NCBI GenBank assembly: GCA_015075165.1
Contig: JABTUY010000005.1
Span: forward strand, 248,001-312,000
Origin: Ideonella sp.
Lineage (GTDB): Bacteria > Pseudomonadota > Gammaproteobacteria > Burkholderiales > Burkholderiaceae_C
Direction: 5' to 3'
DNA length: 64,000 nucleotides
This document shows, piece after piece, positions 17,339-25,958 of the stretch. The translations under genes and the position numbers were made by a program. The notes below the pieces were generated by a model, which was not told the DNA's origin, ran no database searches, and was given only the letters and a program-made list of their open reading frames with translations. Every line of letters starts with the position of its first letter. Within the stretch, counting starts at the first letter, position 1.

Positions 17339-18622
17339 TCAGACCAGGCCGTCGAACAGCCACACGTCCACCGGGTCGCCGGCCGCGACCGGGCCCTGGT
17401 CGTGTCGCAGCACGACCAGGGCGTTGGCCTCGCTCATGCTGCGCAGGATGCCGGCGCCCTGCGCGTCGGCCACGTGCACCTGCCACGCACCGTCTGGGCC
17501 CGCGCTCACGCGAGCGCGCTGGAACTCGGTGCGCCCGGGTCGCTTGCGAATCGCCGTGGCCGAGCATGCCTGCAGCAGCGGCAGCGGCTGTGGCGTGGCG
17601 CCGGCCAGCGCGAGCAGCGCGTCGCGCGCGAACACGTAGAACGCGACCAGCGCCGCCACCGGGTTGCCGGGCAGCGCGAACAGCCACACGGTCTTCGCCG
17701 GCCGCTCGCGGTCGCCGGCGTGCAGCGGCCCGAACGCGAACGGGCGCCCCGGGCGCATCGCGACCTTCCAGAACGCCACCTCGCCGAGCTGCTGCAGCAC
17801 GTTGCGCGTGTAGTCGGCATCGCCAGCGCTGACGCCGCCGCTGGTCAGCACCGCGTCGGCGCAGTCGATCGCCCGCTGCAGCACGGCCTGCAGCGCCTGC
17901 GGGTCGTCGCGCACCAGGCCGAGATCGATCGCCTCCATGCCCAGCCGCTGCAACGCGCCAATCAGACTGAAGCGGTTGCTGTCGTAGACGCAGCCGGGCG
18001 CCAGCGGCTGCCCCGGTGGCGCGATCTCGTCGCCGGTGGAGAACACCGCCACGCGCAGCCGGCGCACGACGCCGATGCGTTCGATGCCCAGCGATGCGAC
18101 AAGGCCCAGGTCGGCCGGCTTCAGCAAGCGGCCGGTGGCGATCGCGGGCCTGCCACGCGCCAGGTCTTCGCCGCGGCGGCGCCTGTTCTCGCCGCTGACG
18201 ACCGTGCCCGATTCGATGCGCACGCGCTGGCCGTCGACATGGCACAGCTCGAGCGGCACCACGGTGTCGCAGCCGGCGGGCATCACGGCGCCGGTCATGA
18301 TGCGCACGCATTGCCCGGGGCCGACCGCATGCGCCAACGGCGCGCCGGCCATCATCGTGGCCACTGCGCGCAGTTCGAGCGGCGCCACCGCGCTCAACGC
18401 CGCGCCGGCGAACGCGTAGCCGTCCATTGCCGCGTTGTCGTGCGCTGGCACGTCGATCGGCGAAACCACGTCTTCGGCCAGCACGCGGCCCAGCGCCTGC
18501 GCAACCGGCACCGTCTCGCGCGCGGCAATCGGCCGCAGGCGCGCCGCGATCGCCGCGCGTGCCTGTTCGACGCTGAGGCCGGCGTCGTGCGCTGCCAGCG
18601 GAGATGGGCCGGGCTCGCTCAT
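17339..18622 (-). CDS. moeA: Molybdopterin molybdotransferase MoeA (copy 1)
   Basis: MoeA inserts molybdate (or tungstate) into adenylylated molybdopterin. The 427-residue protein has the standard domain order: N-terminal SVEQARAAIAARL, DVPAHDNAAMDGYAF, the MTGAVMPAGCDTVVPLE segment, AVFSTGDEIAPPG...VYDSN, the active-site loop LTSGGVSAGDADY, and WLFALPGNPVAALVAFYVF, ending in a typical C-terminal barrel. The ATG at 18622 gives a family-typical length; an ATG at 18673 is an alternative. It is divergent from tupB, and two further MoeA-type genes lie at 22.7-26 kb. Confidence 0.9.
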   Translation of the reverse strand: MSEPGPSPLAAHDAGLSVEQARAAIAARLRPIAARETVPVAQALGRVLAEDVVSPIDVPAHDNAAMDGYAFAGAALSAVAPLELRAVATMMAGAPLAHAVGPGQCVRIMTGAVMPAGCDTVVPLELCHVDGQRVRIESGTVVSGENRRRRGEDLARGRPAIATGRLLKPADLGLVASLGIERIGVVRRLRVAVFSTGDEIAPPGQPLAPGCVYDSNRFSLIGALQRLGMEAIDLGLVRDDPQALQAVLQRAIDCADAVLTSGGVSAGDADYTRNVLQQLGEVAFWKVAMRPGRPFAFGPLHAGDRERPAKTVWLFALPGNPVAALVAFYVFARDALLALAGATPQPLPLLQACSATAIRKRPGRTEFQRARVSAGPDGAWQVHVADAQGAGILRSMSEANALVVLRHDQGPVAAGDPVDVWLFDGLV

Positions 18623-18742
18623 GGTCGTTGCGGTGAAGGCCCTGTTGGTCGCAAGGGGTTCGAGGTGCTGCATGGGTGGCGGCGCACCATCGCGCGGCCC
18701 GCGCTGCGATTGTGCGCGCGGAGCTTCGCGCGCGGCGGGCAA

Positions 18743-18765
18743 CGTATGCAAGCACGAGCATATCG
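18743..18765. promoter_or_regulatory. Imperfect dyad between moeA and tupB, candidate operator
   Basis: Between the divergent moeA and tupB genes there is an imperfect inverted repeat, CGTATGC (18743-18749), eight bases, then GCATATCG (18758-18765). It sits in a small AT-richer patch within otherwise GC-rich sequence. Its position suits a metal-responsive regulator (ModE- or TunR-like) controlling uptake and cofactor genes, but the half-sites do not match a known consensus closely. Confidence 0.28.
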
Positions 18766-18833
18766 CCAGCCCAGACCGCGCCGCCGAGAATCGATCCGGT
18801 GGTCGCGCAGCTGCGCAGCGGCCGCCGCACTCC

Positions 18834-19547
18834 ATGAACTCGATCGCCGACAGCCTGCTGCTGGCCGCGCAGCTGATCTCCCATGCCGACACCGAGCTGT
18901 GGCGCATCGTCGCGCTGTCGCTGCGCGTCAGCGCCAGCGCCTGCCTGCTCGGCGCGCTGATGGGCCTGGCGCTCGGCGCCTGGCTCGCGGTGGCGCGCTT
19001 CCCCGGCCACGGCGCTGCGGTGTGGTGCGTCAACACGCTGCTGGCGCTGCCGTCGGTGGTGGTGGGCCTGGTGGTCTACCTGCTGCTGTCGCGCTCGGGG
19101 CCGCTCGGCTCGATGGGCATCCTGTTCACGCCGAGCGCGATGGTGATCGCGCAGAGCATCCTGGTGGTGCCGCTGATCGCCGCGCTGTCGCGCCGCCTCG
19201 TGCTCGAAGGCCTCGGCGAGGGCGGCGACCAGTTGCGCTCGCTCGGCGCGGGGCCGTTCCAGAGCGCGCTGCTGGCGCTGCTGCACGAGCGCTTCGGTGT
19301 GCTGACGGTGATGCTCACCGCGTTCGGCCGCGCGGTGTCCGAGGTCGGCGCGGTGATGATCGTCGGCGGCAACATCGACGGCTTCACGCGCGTGATGACC
19401 ACTGCGATCGCGCTCGAAACCAGCAAGGGCGACCTGCCGCTCGCGCTCGGGCTCGGCGTGGTGCTGCTGGGCGTCGTCGGTGTGATCAACCTGGTGGTGG
19501 TGGCGGTGCAGGGGCGCACATCGCTGGAGCGCGAGGCGTATGCCTGA
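18834..19547 (+). CDS. tupB: Tungstate ABC transporter permease
   Basis: The 237-residue membrane protein has about six transmembrane helices and the ABC permease cytoplasmic loop (EGLGEGGDQLRSLGAGPFQSALLALLHERFG). The later segment GRAVSEVGAVMIVGGNIDGFTRVMTTAIALETSKGDLPLAL is characteristic of TupB. It forms the membrane channel with the ATPase and binding protein that follow. The start ATG at 18834 lies well inside a longer open frame and is chosen because the preceding residues are not membrane-like. The stop overlaps the ATPase start by eight bases. Confidence 0.87.
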   Translation: MNSIADSLLLAAQLISHADTELWRIVALSLRVSASACLLGALMGLALGAWLAVARFPGHGAAVWCVNTLLALPSVVVGLVVYLLLSRSGPLGSMGILFTPSAMVIAQSILVVPLIAALSRRLVLEGLGEGGDQLRSLGAGPFQSALLALLHERFGVLTVMLTAFGRAVSEVGAVMIVGGNIDGFTRVMTTAIALETSKGDLPLALGLGVVLLGVVGVINLVVVAVQGRTSLEREAYA

Positions 19548-20388
19548 GGCGTCGTCGCCGCTGTTGCCGGGCGGCCCGCCGCTGACCACCGGCGCAACGC
19601 CCGCGGGTGATGCGGCACCCGGCCGCGTGCAGGAACTGCTGTCGCGCACGCTGGCGCAGGCGATGGAGCGCGGCGACCCGCACGCCGCGCCGCTGATCGT
19701 GCTGCAAGGCGCCGGCGTGCGCTTCGGCGACGTGCAGGCGCTGCACGGCCTCGACCTCACGCTGCGCCGCGGCGACCGCCTGATGCTGGTGGGCGCCAAC
19801 GGCTCGGGCAAGACCACGCTGCTGCGGCTGCTGCACGGCCTGGTGCCGCACCAGGGCCGGCGCGACGTGATGGCGCCCGAAGGTCGCGCACCGGTGATCG
19901 CGATGCTGTTCCAGCGTCCGTTCCTGCTCAGCCTGTCGGTACGCTGGAACGTGCTGTTGGGCCTGTGGCTGCACCGCGTGCCGCGCGCGCAGCGCGAGGC
20001 GCGCTGCCGGCGGGCGTTGCAGCGCGTGGGGCTGGCGGCGCAGGCGCGGCGCCCGGCGCGCGCGCTGTCGGGCGGGCAGCAGCAGCGGCTGGCGCTCGCG
20101 CGCGCGTGGGCGCTCGAGCCCGACATCCTGCTGCTCGACGAGCCGACCGCCAACCTCGACCCGAGCGCGCGGCGCGAGGTGGAGCAGCTGATCGGCGAGC
20201 TGGCGCACGACGGCGTGACGGTGGTGATGAGCACGCACAACCTCGGCCAGGCCAAGCGGCTGGCCACGCGCGTGGCGTATCTCGAGGCCGGGCGGCTGAT
20301 CGTCGAGCGGCCGGTCGACCGGTTTTTCAACGATGCGCTGCCCACCGAGGCGGCGCTGTTTCTGAAAGGAGAGTTGCCGTGGACATGA
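19540..20388 (+). CDS. tupC: Tungstate ABC transporter ATP-binding protein
   Basis: This 282-residue ABC ATPase has Walker A GANGSGKTTLLRLLHG (about residue 87), the signature ALSGGQQQRLALARAWAL, and Walker B PDILLLDEPTANLD. An N-terminal extension of about 55 residues precedes the domain, longer than usual. It energises the TupB permease on the cytoplasmic side. It overlaps tupB by eight bases and its stop overlaps the tupA ATG (ATGA), so the three genes form one translationally coupled unit. Confidence 0.88.
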   Translation: MPEASSPLLPGGPPLTTGATPAGDAAPGRVQELLSRTLAQAMERGDPHAAPLIVLQGAGVRFGDVQALHGLDLTLRRGDRLMLVGANGSGKTTLLRLLHGLVPHQGRRDVMAPEGRAPVIAMLFQRPFLLSLSVRWNVLLGLWLHRVPRAQREARCRRALQRVGLAAQARRPARALSGGQQQRLALARAWALEPDILLLDEPTANLDPSARREVEQLIGELAHDGVTVVMSTHNLGQAKRLATRVAYLEAGRLIVERPVDRFFNDALPTEAALFLKGELPWT

Positions 20389-21236
20389 AGCAGTGGGTTC
20401 GACGTCGGTCGTGGTCGCATGGCGCGGCGCTGTGGGCATCGCTGGCGATCGCGGCGATCGCGACGCTGGCCGTGCCGGCGCAGGCGCAGGACAAGAGCAT
20501 CGTGATGGCGTCGACCACGTCGACCGAGCAGTCGGGCCTGTTCGGTCACTTGCTGCCGGCGTTCAAGGCGGCCACCGGAATCGACATCCGCGTGGTCGCG
20601 GTGGGCACCGGCCAGGCGCTCGACATGGGCCGCCGCGGCGATGCCGACGTGGTGTTCGTGCACGACACCGCCGCCGAGCAGAAGTTCGTCGCCGAGGGGT
20701 TCGCCACCAAGCGGCTGCCGGTGATGTACAACGATTTCGTCGTCGTCGGCCCGGCGGCCGACCCGGCGCACGCCAAGGGCCACGACATCGTCGCCGCGCT
20801 GACGAAGATCCACGCCGCCAACGCGCCGTTCGTCTCGCGTGCCGACAAGAGCGGCACGCACGCGGCCGAGCTGCGGCTGTGGAAGGCAGCCGGCATCGAC
20901 ATCGCGAAAGTCAAGACCGCCAATTACAAGGAGTGCGGCTGCGGCATGGGCCCGGCGCTGAACATCGCATCGTCCAGCGGCGCGTACGCGATGACCGATC
21001 GCGGCACGTGGCTGTCGTTCAAGAACCGCGGCGACTTGACGATCCTGGTCGAAGGCGACAAGCGGCTGTTCAACCAGTACGGCGTGATGGTGGTGAACCC
21101 CGCGAAGTTCCCACACGTGAAGAGCGCGCTGGCGCAGCAGTTCGTCGACTGGGTCGTCTCACCGGCCGGGCAGAAGGCGATCGCCGATTACAAGATCGGC
21201 GGCGAACAGCTGTTCTTTCCGAACGCGAACGGCTGA
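20385..21236 (+). CDS. tupA: Tungstate-binding periplasmic protein
   Basis: The 283-residue solute-binding protein has a signal peptide cleaved after PAQA (about residue 34) and begins its mature domain with SIVMASTTSTEQSGL, matching the oxyanion-binding TTTS-type motif of TupA. The segments VAVGTGQALDMGRRGDADVVFVHD, YNDFVVVGPAADPA, RADKSGTHAAELRLW and YAMTDRGTW are the usual TupA blocks. It should bind tungstate, and possibly molybdate, with high affinity. The order permease-ATPase-binding protein is atypical but coherent. Proximity to three MoeA genes and formate dehydrogenase links it to cofactor supply. Confidence 0.9.
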   Translation: MKQWVRRRSWSHGAALWASLAIAAIATLAVPAQAQDKSIVMASTTSTEQSGLFGHLLPAFKAATGIDIRVVAVGTGQALDMGRRGDADVVFVHDTAAEQKFVAEGFATKRLPVMYNDFVVVGPAADPAHAKGHDIVAALTKIHAANAPFVSRADKSGTHAAELRLWKAAGIDIAKVKTANYKECGCGMGPALNIASSSGAYAMTDRGTWLSFKNRGDLTILVEGDKRLFNQYGVMVVNPAKFPHVKSALAQQFVDWVVSPAGQKAIADYKIGGEQLFFPNANG

Positions 21237-21373
21237 ATTGAACAACCGGCAAGGCTGCCCTTTTCAAGGCCGTCGACGGGCTATGCGCCACAAGCAGGGC
21301 TCGTCGGCAGCCGGCCTTCAATGGCTCGAGACGCCGCCCATTCGCCAGCCACTTCGGGCTTTGGACCGCGGGG

Positions 21374-21970
21374 TCAGACCACAGTGACGTTGAACCTATC
21401 GCAGAGGTCATCCACCTGTCGCGCCTTGAGCTTCTCGGCGCGCAGCCTGCGCATTGCACTGCGCTCGAAGATGGCGTAGGCGAACCCCTTGTTCATCTGC
21501 CGCGACACGTACCGGATCCCATCCCAGCGTCGGCTCGCGTCGTGGATAGCCCGTGCCCAGGCCTGGCTCCTCGTGTAGTCGGCCGATGCACTGATGTCGT
21601 TGTTCAGACCGAGGGCCTTGAGCGCCGCCCCGGTCAGGTCAGCCAGCACCAGCGTCTTGCGGCGTTCGCAGGCAAATCGCACGACCGAGCGCGCGGTGAG
21701 TTCGGGCGCCGGCACCTCGTAGCGTCCGCCGGCGAACCGCCCGCACTCATGGATGACGCTCTCCGCGAAGGCGACCTCGATGGTGCTGGCGGTGTAGCAG
21801 GTGCCGAACGCGGCAGCGCCGGGATCTGGATCATCGAAGCGGTACACGCCGGTAGACCAGTACGGCTCCGTAGCGGGATGTCGGCTCAGCCGGACGAGCG
21901 ACGCCACCTCGATGCGTATCGGGCGAAGCAACTCCTCGAACGAACCGGGCTCAGGCAGCCGCAGCAACAC
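21374..21970 (-). CDS. RES-domain toxin (NAD-degrading family)
   Basis: The protein carries a RES domain: RIEVASLVRLSRHPATEPYW, an FGTCYTASTIEVAFAESVIHE block, a central strand with ADLTGAALKALGLNNDISASADY, and DGIRYVSRQMNKGFAYAIFE. In characterised systems RES proteins are toxins that hydrolyse or phosphorolyse NAD+ and are held inactive by a cognate antitoxin. The open frame reaches 22054, but that overlaps the upstream gene by over 100 nt; the GTG at 21970 (198 residues) gives a short 20-nt coupled overlap and starts just before conserved sequence. Toxin function is inferred from family. Confidence 0.75.
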   Translation of the reverse strand: MLLRLPEPGSFEELLRPIRIEVASLVRLSRHPATEPYWSTGVYRFDDPDPGAAAFGTCYTASTIEVAFAESVIHECGRFAGGRYEVPAPELTARSVVRFACERRKTLVLADLTGAALKALGLNNDISASADYTRSQAWARAIHDASRRWDGIRYVSRQMNKGFAYAIFERSAMRRLRAEKLKARQVDDLCDRFNVTVV

Positions 21971-22565
21971 GCGAAGTTCCGCGCTCGCGCGCCCACGCCG
22001 CGGCCAGGCGTTCCACCTTGGCCAAGCCAGTCCCCGCCTCCAATGCCGACGCAACGCTCCTCCCTGACAGAGCGCCGTGGTCGCGCAGCCAGAACATCAG
22101 CTTCTCGCCGGCGCTGAGCTCACCGAGTGCCCGGCAGATGACCGCCACGGCCTCGCGGTCCATGCCCAGGAACGCCTGCGGGTAGTAAAGCCGGTTGCCG
22201 ACCTTCACCGCGAAGATTTCACCCCGGTTGGCGGCTGGCGCCAAAGCCTGACGGGTGAGCCCCCAGGCTTGCGCAAGCTGCTCGCCGGGCACGACGACGC
22301 CATCCTTGACCCACTGGACGCGCGCCGCCTCGCCGCGCGCTGTTGCACCAGCCAGGCCGCCAGTGGCCTGAGCATGGAGGTTTGCCGTGGTGGCGGACTT
22401 CTTGTGCGCCGCTCGGGCTCGAACGCCACGTGTCCTTGGCAGTTGCAACCCTTGCTTGCTGACCGCAGATCGCAAGCTGCCCAGGTCTTCGCTCAGGCGA
22501 CCCACGGTGGCCTCGAGCCGAGCGATACGGCGCAGCAGGACGGGTGTACCGAGATCGTTGCTCAT
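21951..22565 (-). CDS. Putative antitoxin partner of the RES toxin
   Basis: A 204-residue protein whose gene overlaps the start of the RES gene. An N-terminal coiled-coil-like segment (RRIARLEATVGRLSEDLGSLRSAV) is followed by a basic linker. The C-terminal domain is helix-turn-helix-like (GEQLAQAWGLTRQALAPAANRGEIFAVKVGNRLYYPQAF), then LGELSAGEKLMFWLRDHGALSGRSVASAL, which resembles the region antitoxins of this class use to clamp RES. It probably represses its own promoter and neutralises the toxin. Family assignment is by position and general shape, not by a definite match. Confidence 0.6.
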   Translation of the reverse strand: MSNDLGTPVLLRRIARLEATVGRLSEDLGSLRSAVSKQGLQLPRTRGVRARAAHKKSATTANLHAQATGGLAGATARGEAARVQWVKDGVVVPGEQLAQAWGLTRQALAPAANRGEIFAVKVGNRLYYPQAFLGMDREAVAVICRALGELSAGEKLMFWLRDHGALSGRSVASALEAGTGLAKVERLAAAWARERGTSRVAAAA

Positions 22566-22571
22566 CGGTGA

Positions 22572-22600
22572 ATTCTAGGCAAATACGGACAACCAAGCAA
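22572..22600 (-). promoter_or_regulatory. Promoter for the RES module, possibly leaderless
   Basis: On the minus strand TTGCTT (22600-22595), a 17-nt spacer and TAGAAT (22577-22572) form a good sigma70-type promoter in an AT-rich patch. Only six bases separate the -10 from the antitoxin ATG at 22565, so the transcript would begin at or next to the start codon. No Shine-Dalgarno sequence fits in that space. Confidence 0.55.
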
Positions 22601-22722
22601 ACGCGGAAAATGGAGACATCAGGCCATGCCAAGCGACCTTCCCAGCGGCGTGAGGTTCCTTTCCTGGATCTTCTGGATCAGCGTCTCAATCTTCAGCAAG
22701 CATGCGGTCACCCATGCCCGCG

Positions 22723-24702
22723 CTACAGCGCGAACCCCAGCTCCGTCAACCGCTGCCGCATCTGCGGTTCTGCCAGCAACGCAACGAACGCGCGCACCGC
22801 CGGCCGCTGTGCGCGCGCCTTCGGCACGACGAAGTCGTAGTGCTCCTCCTGCAGCGCGATGAAGCCCAGGCCGTACTGGCGCGCCACGGTGTCGATCGCG
22901 ATGCCCCAGTCGGCGCGGCGCTGGTGCACCGCCGCGGCCACCGCGTTGTGCGACTTGTTCTGCACGCCGTGGCCGGGCGGCCGCTGAGTGCCGAGCAGCT
23001 GGTCGATCAGCACGCGCGTGCCGCTGCCGGCGTTGCGGTTGGCCATCGTGCACTGCGGGTCGGCCAGCGCCGCGGCGACCGCGGCCTGCACCGTCTTGCA
23101 GCCGGCGAAGCGCGCGTCGTCGCGGCGGAACACCAGGCCCTGCAGGCGGCGGTAGCCGGGCACCAGCGTCAGCGCCTCGGTCAGCAGCGGGCGGTTGTAC
23201 TCGCCGCTGGCCGGGTCCATCAGGTGCACGCTGGCGATGTCGCACTCGCCGCGCTTGGCGGCGTTGAGCCCGCCCATGCTGCCGACGGTGAGCAGCTTCG
23301 GCCGCAGGCCCTGGCGGATCAGTCGGCCGACGAGGGCGTCGAGCCCGACGCAATGGCTGCCGATGATCACCAGGTCGGCCGGCTCCAGGCGCTGCGCCAG
23401 CAGCTGCACCGGCACCACGCTGCCGGCGTCGACGATCTCGGTGTGCTGGTCGATCGTGATGAAGCCGTCGGCGCCGCTGAACGTGGTGACCGAGCCCGAG
23501 CCCTTGCCCATCGGGTAGGCGCTGAGGCCGGCGTCGCCCTGCACCAGGCCGACCAGCAGGTACTCGGTGCGGCCGCGCTCGGAGTTGATTCGCATCGGCA
23601 GCGTCGCGCTCACCGTCTCGCGCCGTTCGGGTGGCAGCCCGGCGAACGCGCGCAGCACCGGCGCCACGAACTCGTGGAACGTGAAGATCGCCGATGTTGG
23701 AAACCCGGGCAGGATCACCACCGGCTTGCCGTGGCTGACCGCGAGGCAGATCGGCTTGCCGGGCTTCAGCGCGACACCGTGCGCGACGATGCCGGGCTCG
23801 CCGAGGCGGCTGGCGACGCGGTACGAGAGGTCACCTGCGCCTTTCGAGGTGCCGCCCGACAGCAGCACCGCGTCGTGCTGCAGCGCCTGCTCGAGCGCGG
23901 CCTGCAGCGCGGCCTCGTCGTCGCGCACGACGCCGAGCTGCACCGGCTCGCAGCCGAGCTCGGCCACCGCGGCGCCGACGATCGCCGCGTTGGAGTCGTA
24001 GATCGCGCCCAGCGGCAGCGGCGCGCCGGGCGGCACGATCTCGTCGCCGGTGGAGAGAATTGCCACGCGCGGCTTGCGGCACACGGCCACGTCGGCGACG
24101 CCGATCGCCGCCAGCACGCCGATCTCGCGCGACGTGAGCCGCTGGCCGGCGCGCAGCACGGTCTCGCCGCGCGCGATGTCGGTGCCGGCGTAGCTGACGT
24201 TCTCGCCGGCGCTGACCGCGCGGCCGATCTGCACCGTGCGCGCGCCATCGGTGTCGACGACCTCGGTGTGCTCGACCATCACCACCGCATCGGCGCCGCG
24301 CGGCAGCATCGCGCCGGTGGCGATCACGCTGGCGCGGCCACTGTCCACCGACTGAGCGGGCACCACGCCGGGCGTCAGCACCTCGGCGTTGAGTTGCACG
24401 CTGCGCACGTCTTCCTCGCTGGCGCCGAAGCTGTCGGCCGCCTGCAGCGCGAAGCCGTCGACGTTCGAGCGGTCGAAGCCCGGCACGTCGACACCGGCGA
24501 TCACGTCTTCGGCCAGCACGCGCTCGAGCGCGTGCTGCAGCGGCACGCGCTCGGCGCCGAGCGGCTGCAGCGTCAGGTGGCGGCGAAAGCGCGCGGTGGC
24601 CTCGTCGCGCGTGATCACGGTGAGGAACTGCGTCTGCCGGCCGTCGGCCGCTGCTGCCGTGGTGGCCGCGGCGCGTGCCGCGCGATGTGGGTCGTTCGTC
24701 AT
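22723..24702 (-). CDS. MoeA fused to a periplasmic-binding-protein-like domain
   Basis: This 659-residue protein has two parts. Residues 1 to about 420 are a full MoeA: FDRSNVDGFALQA, ATGAMLPRGADAVVMVEH, VAILSTGDEIVPPG, LLSGGTSKGAGDL and VVILPGFPTSAIFTFHEF. The rest is a PBP_like domain (LVIIGSHCVGLDALVGRL, GSMGGLNAAKRGECDIASVHLMD, MANRNAGSGTRVLIDQLLG, WGIAIDTVARQYGLGFI), related to LysR-effector and molybdate-binding folds but lacking a signal peptide. It probably loads Mo or W into molybdopterin, with the second domain sensing or delivering the oxyanion or cofactor. Its ATG overlaps the preceding stop by one base (TGATG), coupling it to the upstream MoeA gene. Confidence 0.87.
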   Translation of the reverse strand: MTNDPHRAARAAATTAAAADGRQTQFLTVITRDEATARFRRHLTLQPLGAERVPLQHALERVLAEDVIAGVDVPGFDRSNVDGFALQAADSFGASEEDVRSVQLNAEVLTPGVVPAQSVDSGRASVIATGAMLPRGADAVVMVEHTEVVDTDGARTVQIGRAVSAGENVSYAGTDIARGETVLRAGQRLTSREIGVLAAIGVADVAVCRKPRVAILSTGDEIVPPGAPLPLGAIYDSNAAIVGAAVAELGCEPVQLGVVRDDEAALQAALEQALQHDAVLLSGGTSKGAGDLSYRVASRLGEPGIVAHGVALKPGKPICLAVSHGKPVVILPGFPTSAIFTFHEFVAPVLRAFAGLPPERRETVSATLPMRINSERGRTEYLLVGLVQGDAGLSAYPMGKGSGSVTTFSGADGFITIDQHTEIVDAGSVVPVQLLAQRLEPADLVIIGSHCVGLDALVGRLIRQGLRPKLLTVGSMGGLNAAKRGECDIASVHLMDPASGEYNRPLLTEALTLVPGYRRLQGLVFRRDDARFAGCKTVQAAVAAALADPQCTMANRNAGSGTRVLIDQLLGTQRPPGHGVQNKSHNAVAAAVHQRRADWGIAIDTVARQYGLGFIALQEEHYDFVVPKARAQRPAVRAFVALLAEPQMRQRLTELGFAL

Positions 24703-25958
24703 CACACCGGATCGTAGAGGTACACGTCGACCGCGCTGCCGGCCGCGAAGCCCTCGCTCTCGGCCGGCACGATCACGAAGCCGTCGGCGCGCGTGGTCGA
24801 CGACAGCACCGACGCGCCGCTGAGCGCGAGCGGCTCGACCTCGCCGTGGCGCAGCCGCACGCGGCAGTAGTCGACGCGGCCGATCGCCGACGCGATCTTG
24901 CGCGCCACGCTGGCGCGCTGCAGCGGGTACGGCCACGCCGCCAACCGGCCGCCGCGCAGCCGGATCGCGCGGCCGGCGAAGAAGTCGTACGCGCACAGGC
25001 ACGACACCGGGTTGCCGGGCAGCAGGAAGACCAGCGTGTCGCCGACGCGGCCGAACCCCGCCGGGCTCGACGGCCGCATCGCGACGCCGTGGATCGCCAG
25101 CTCGCCCAGCTCGGCCAGCAGCCGCGGCGCGTGGTCTTCGCTGCCGACGCTCGAGCCGCCCGACACCAGCACGATGTCGGCGCGCTCGTCGCCACTGTCC
25201 GCGGCGGCGATCGCCTCGCGGATGCGCGCCGGGTCGTCGCCGGTGCGCAGGTGCGCCTGCAGCAGCCCGCCGTCGCGCGCCACCAGGCCGTGCAGCATCG
25301 ACGAGTTGGCGTCGTAGATGTCGTGCGTGCCCTTCGGCCCGCCCGGCGCGATCACTTCGTTGCCGGTGACGACGATGCGCACGCGCGGCTGGCGGATCAC
25401 GTCGACGTGGCCGAAGCCGAGCGAGGCCAGCACGCCGGCGTCCTGCGGGCGCAGGCGCCGCCTGGCGGCGAGCACTGCGGCGCCGCGCGCGATGTCTTCG
25501 CCGACGCGGCCGATGTGCTTGCCTGGGCCGAACGCCATCGTGGTCTCGAAACCCTGCGGCGTTTCGCGCGCGTACTCGGCCGGCACCACCGCGTCGGCAC
25601 CGGCCGGCAACGGTGCGCCGGTCATGATGCGCACCGCCTCGCCGGGCTGCACCGTGCCGTGAAACGGCTGGCCCGGCAGCGCGCGGCCGACCACGCGAAA
25701 GCCAAGCGGGTTGTAGTCGCCGGCGCCGGTGGTCTCGTCGCCGCGCACCGCGTAGCCGTCCATCGCGGCGCGGTCGAACGCCGGCACGTCGAGCGTGGCG
25801 ACCACGTCGTGCGCCAGCACGCGGCCGCTGGCGCGGTCGATCGGCACCGCTTCGCTGCCCAGGCACGGCGCGTGCGCGTCGAGCCACGCCCACGCGGCCG
25901 ATACCTCGGCGCGGCGGCTGAAGCCACGCATGCGCACGTCGCGGGGGTCGGAGCTCAT
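24702..25958 (-). CDS. Molybdopterin molybdotransferase MoeA (copy 2)
   Basis: The 418-residue protein (ATG at 25958) is a MoeA paralogue: AFDRAAMDGYAVRGDET, IMTGAPLPAGADAVVPAEYA, RIVVTGNEVIAPGGPKGTHDIYDANS, VLVSGGSSVGSEDHAP and VFLLPGNPVSCLCAYDFF are visible. The insert GPKGTHDIYD in the dinucleotide region distinguishes it from copy 1. It is translationally coupled to the MoeA-PBP fusion downstream. Paired MoeA proteins of this kind occur in organisms that handle both Mo and W, which suits the nearby tup genes; division of labour is inference. Confidence 0.88.
   Translation of the reverse strand: MSSDPRDVRMRGFSRRAEVSAAWAWLDAHAPCLGSEAVPIDRASGRVLAHDVVATLDVPAFDRAAMDGYAVRGDETTGAGDYNPLGFRVVGRALPGQPFHGTVQPGEAVRIMTGAPLPAGADAVVPAEYARETPQGFETTMAFGPGKHIGRVGEDIARGAAVLAARRRLRPQDAGVLASLGFGHVDVIRQPRVRIVVTGNEVIAPGGPKGTHDIYDANSSMLHGLVARDGGLLQAHLRTGDDPARIREAIAAADSGDERADIVLVSGGSSVGSEDHAPRLLAELGELAIHGVAMRPSSPAGFGRVGDTLVFLLPGNPVSCLCAYDFFAGRAIRLRGGRLAAWPYPLQRASVARKIASAIGRVDYCRVRLRHGEVEPLALSGASVLSSTTRADGFVIVPAESEGFAAGSAVDVYLYDPV

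Noticed and set aside
17250-21116. A 1288-codon open frame on the minus strand
   Set aside because: It overlaps moeA in another frame and runs antisense to the whole tupBCA operon, and its translation is low complexity.
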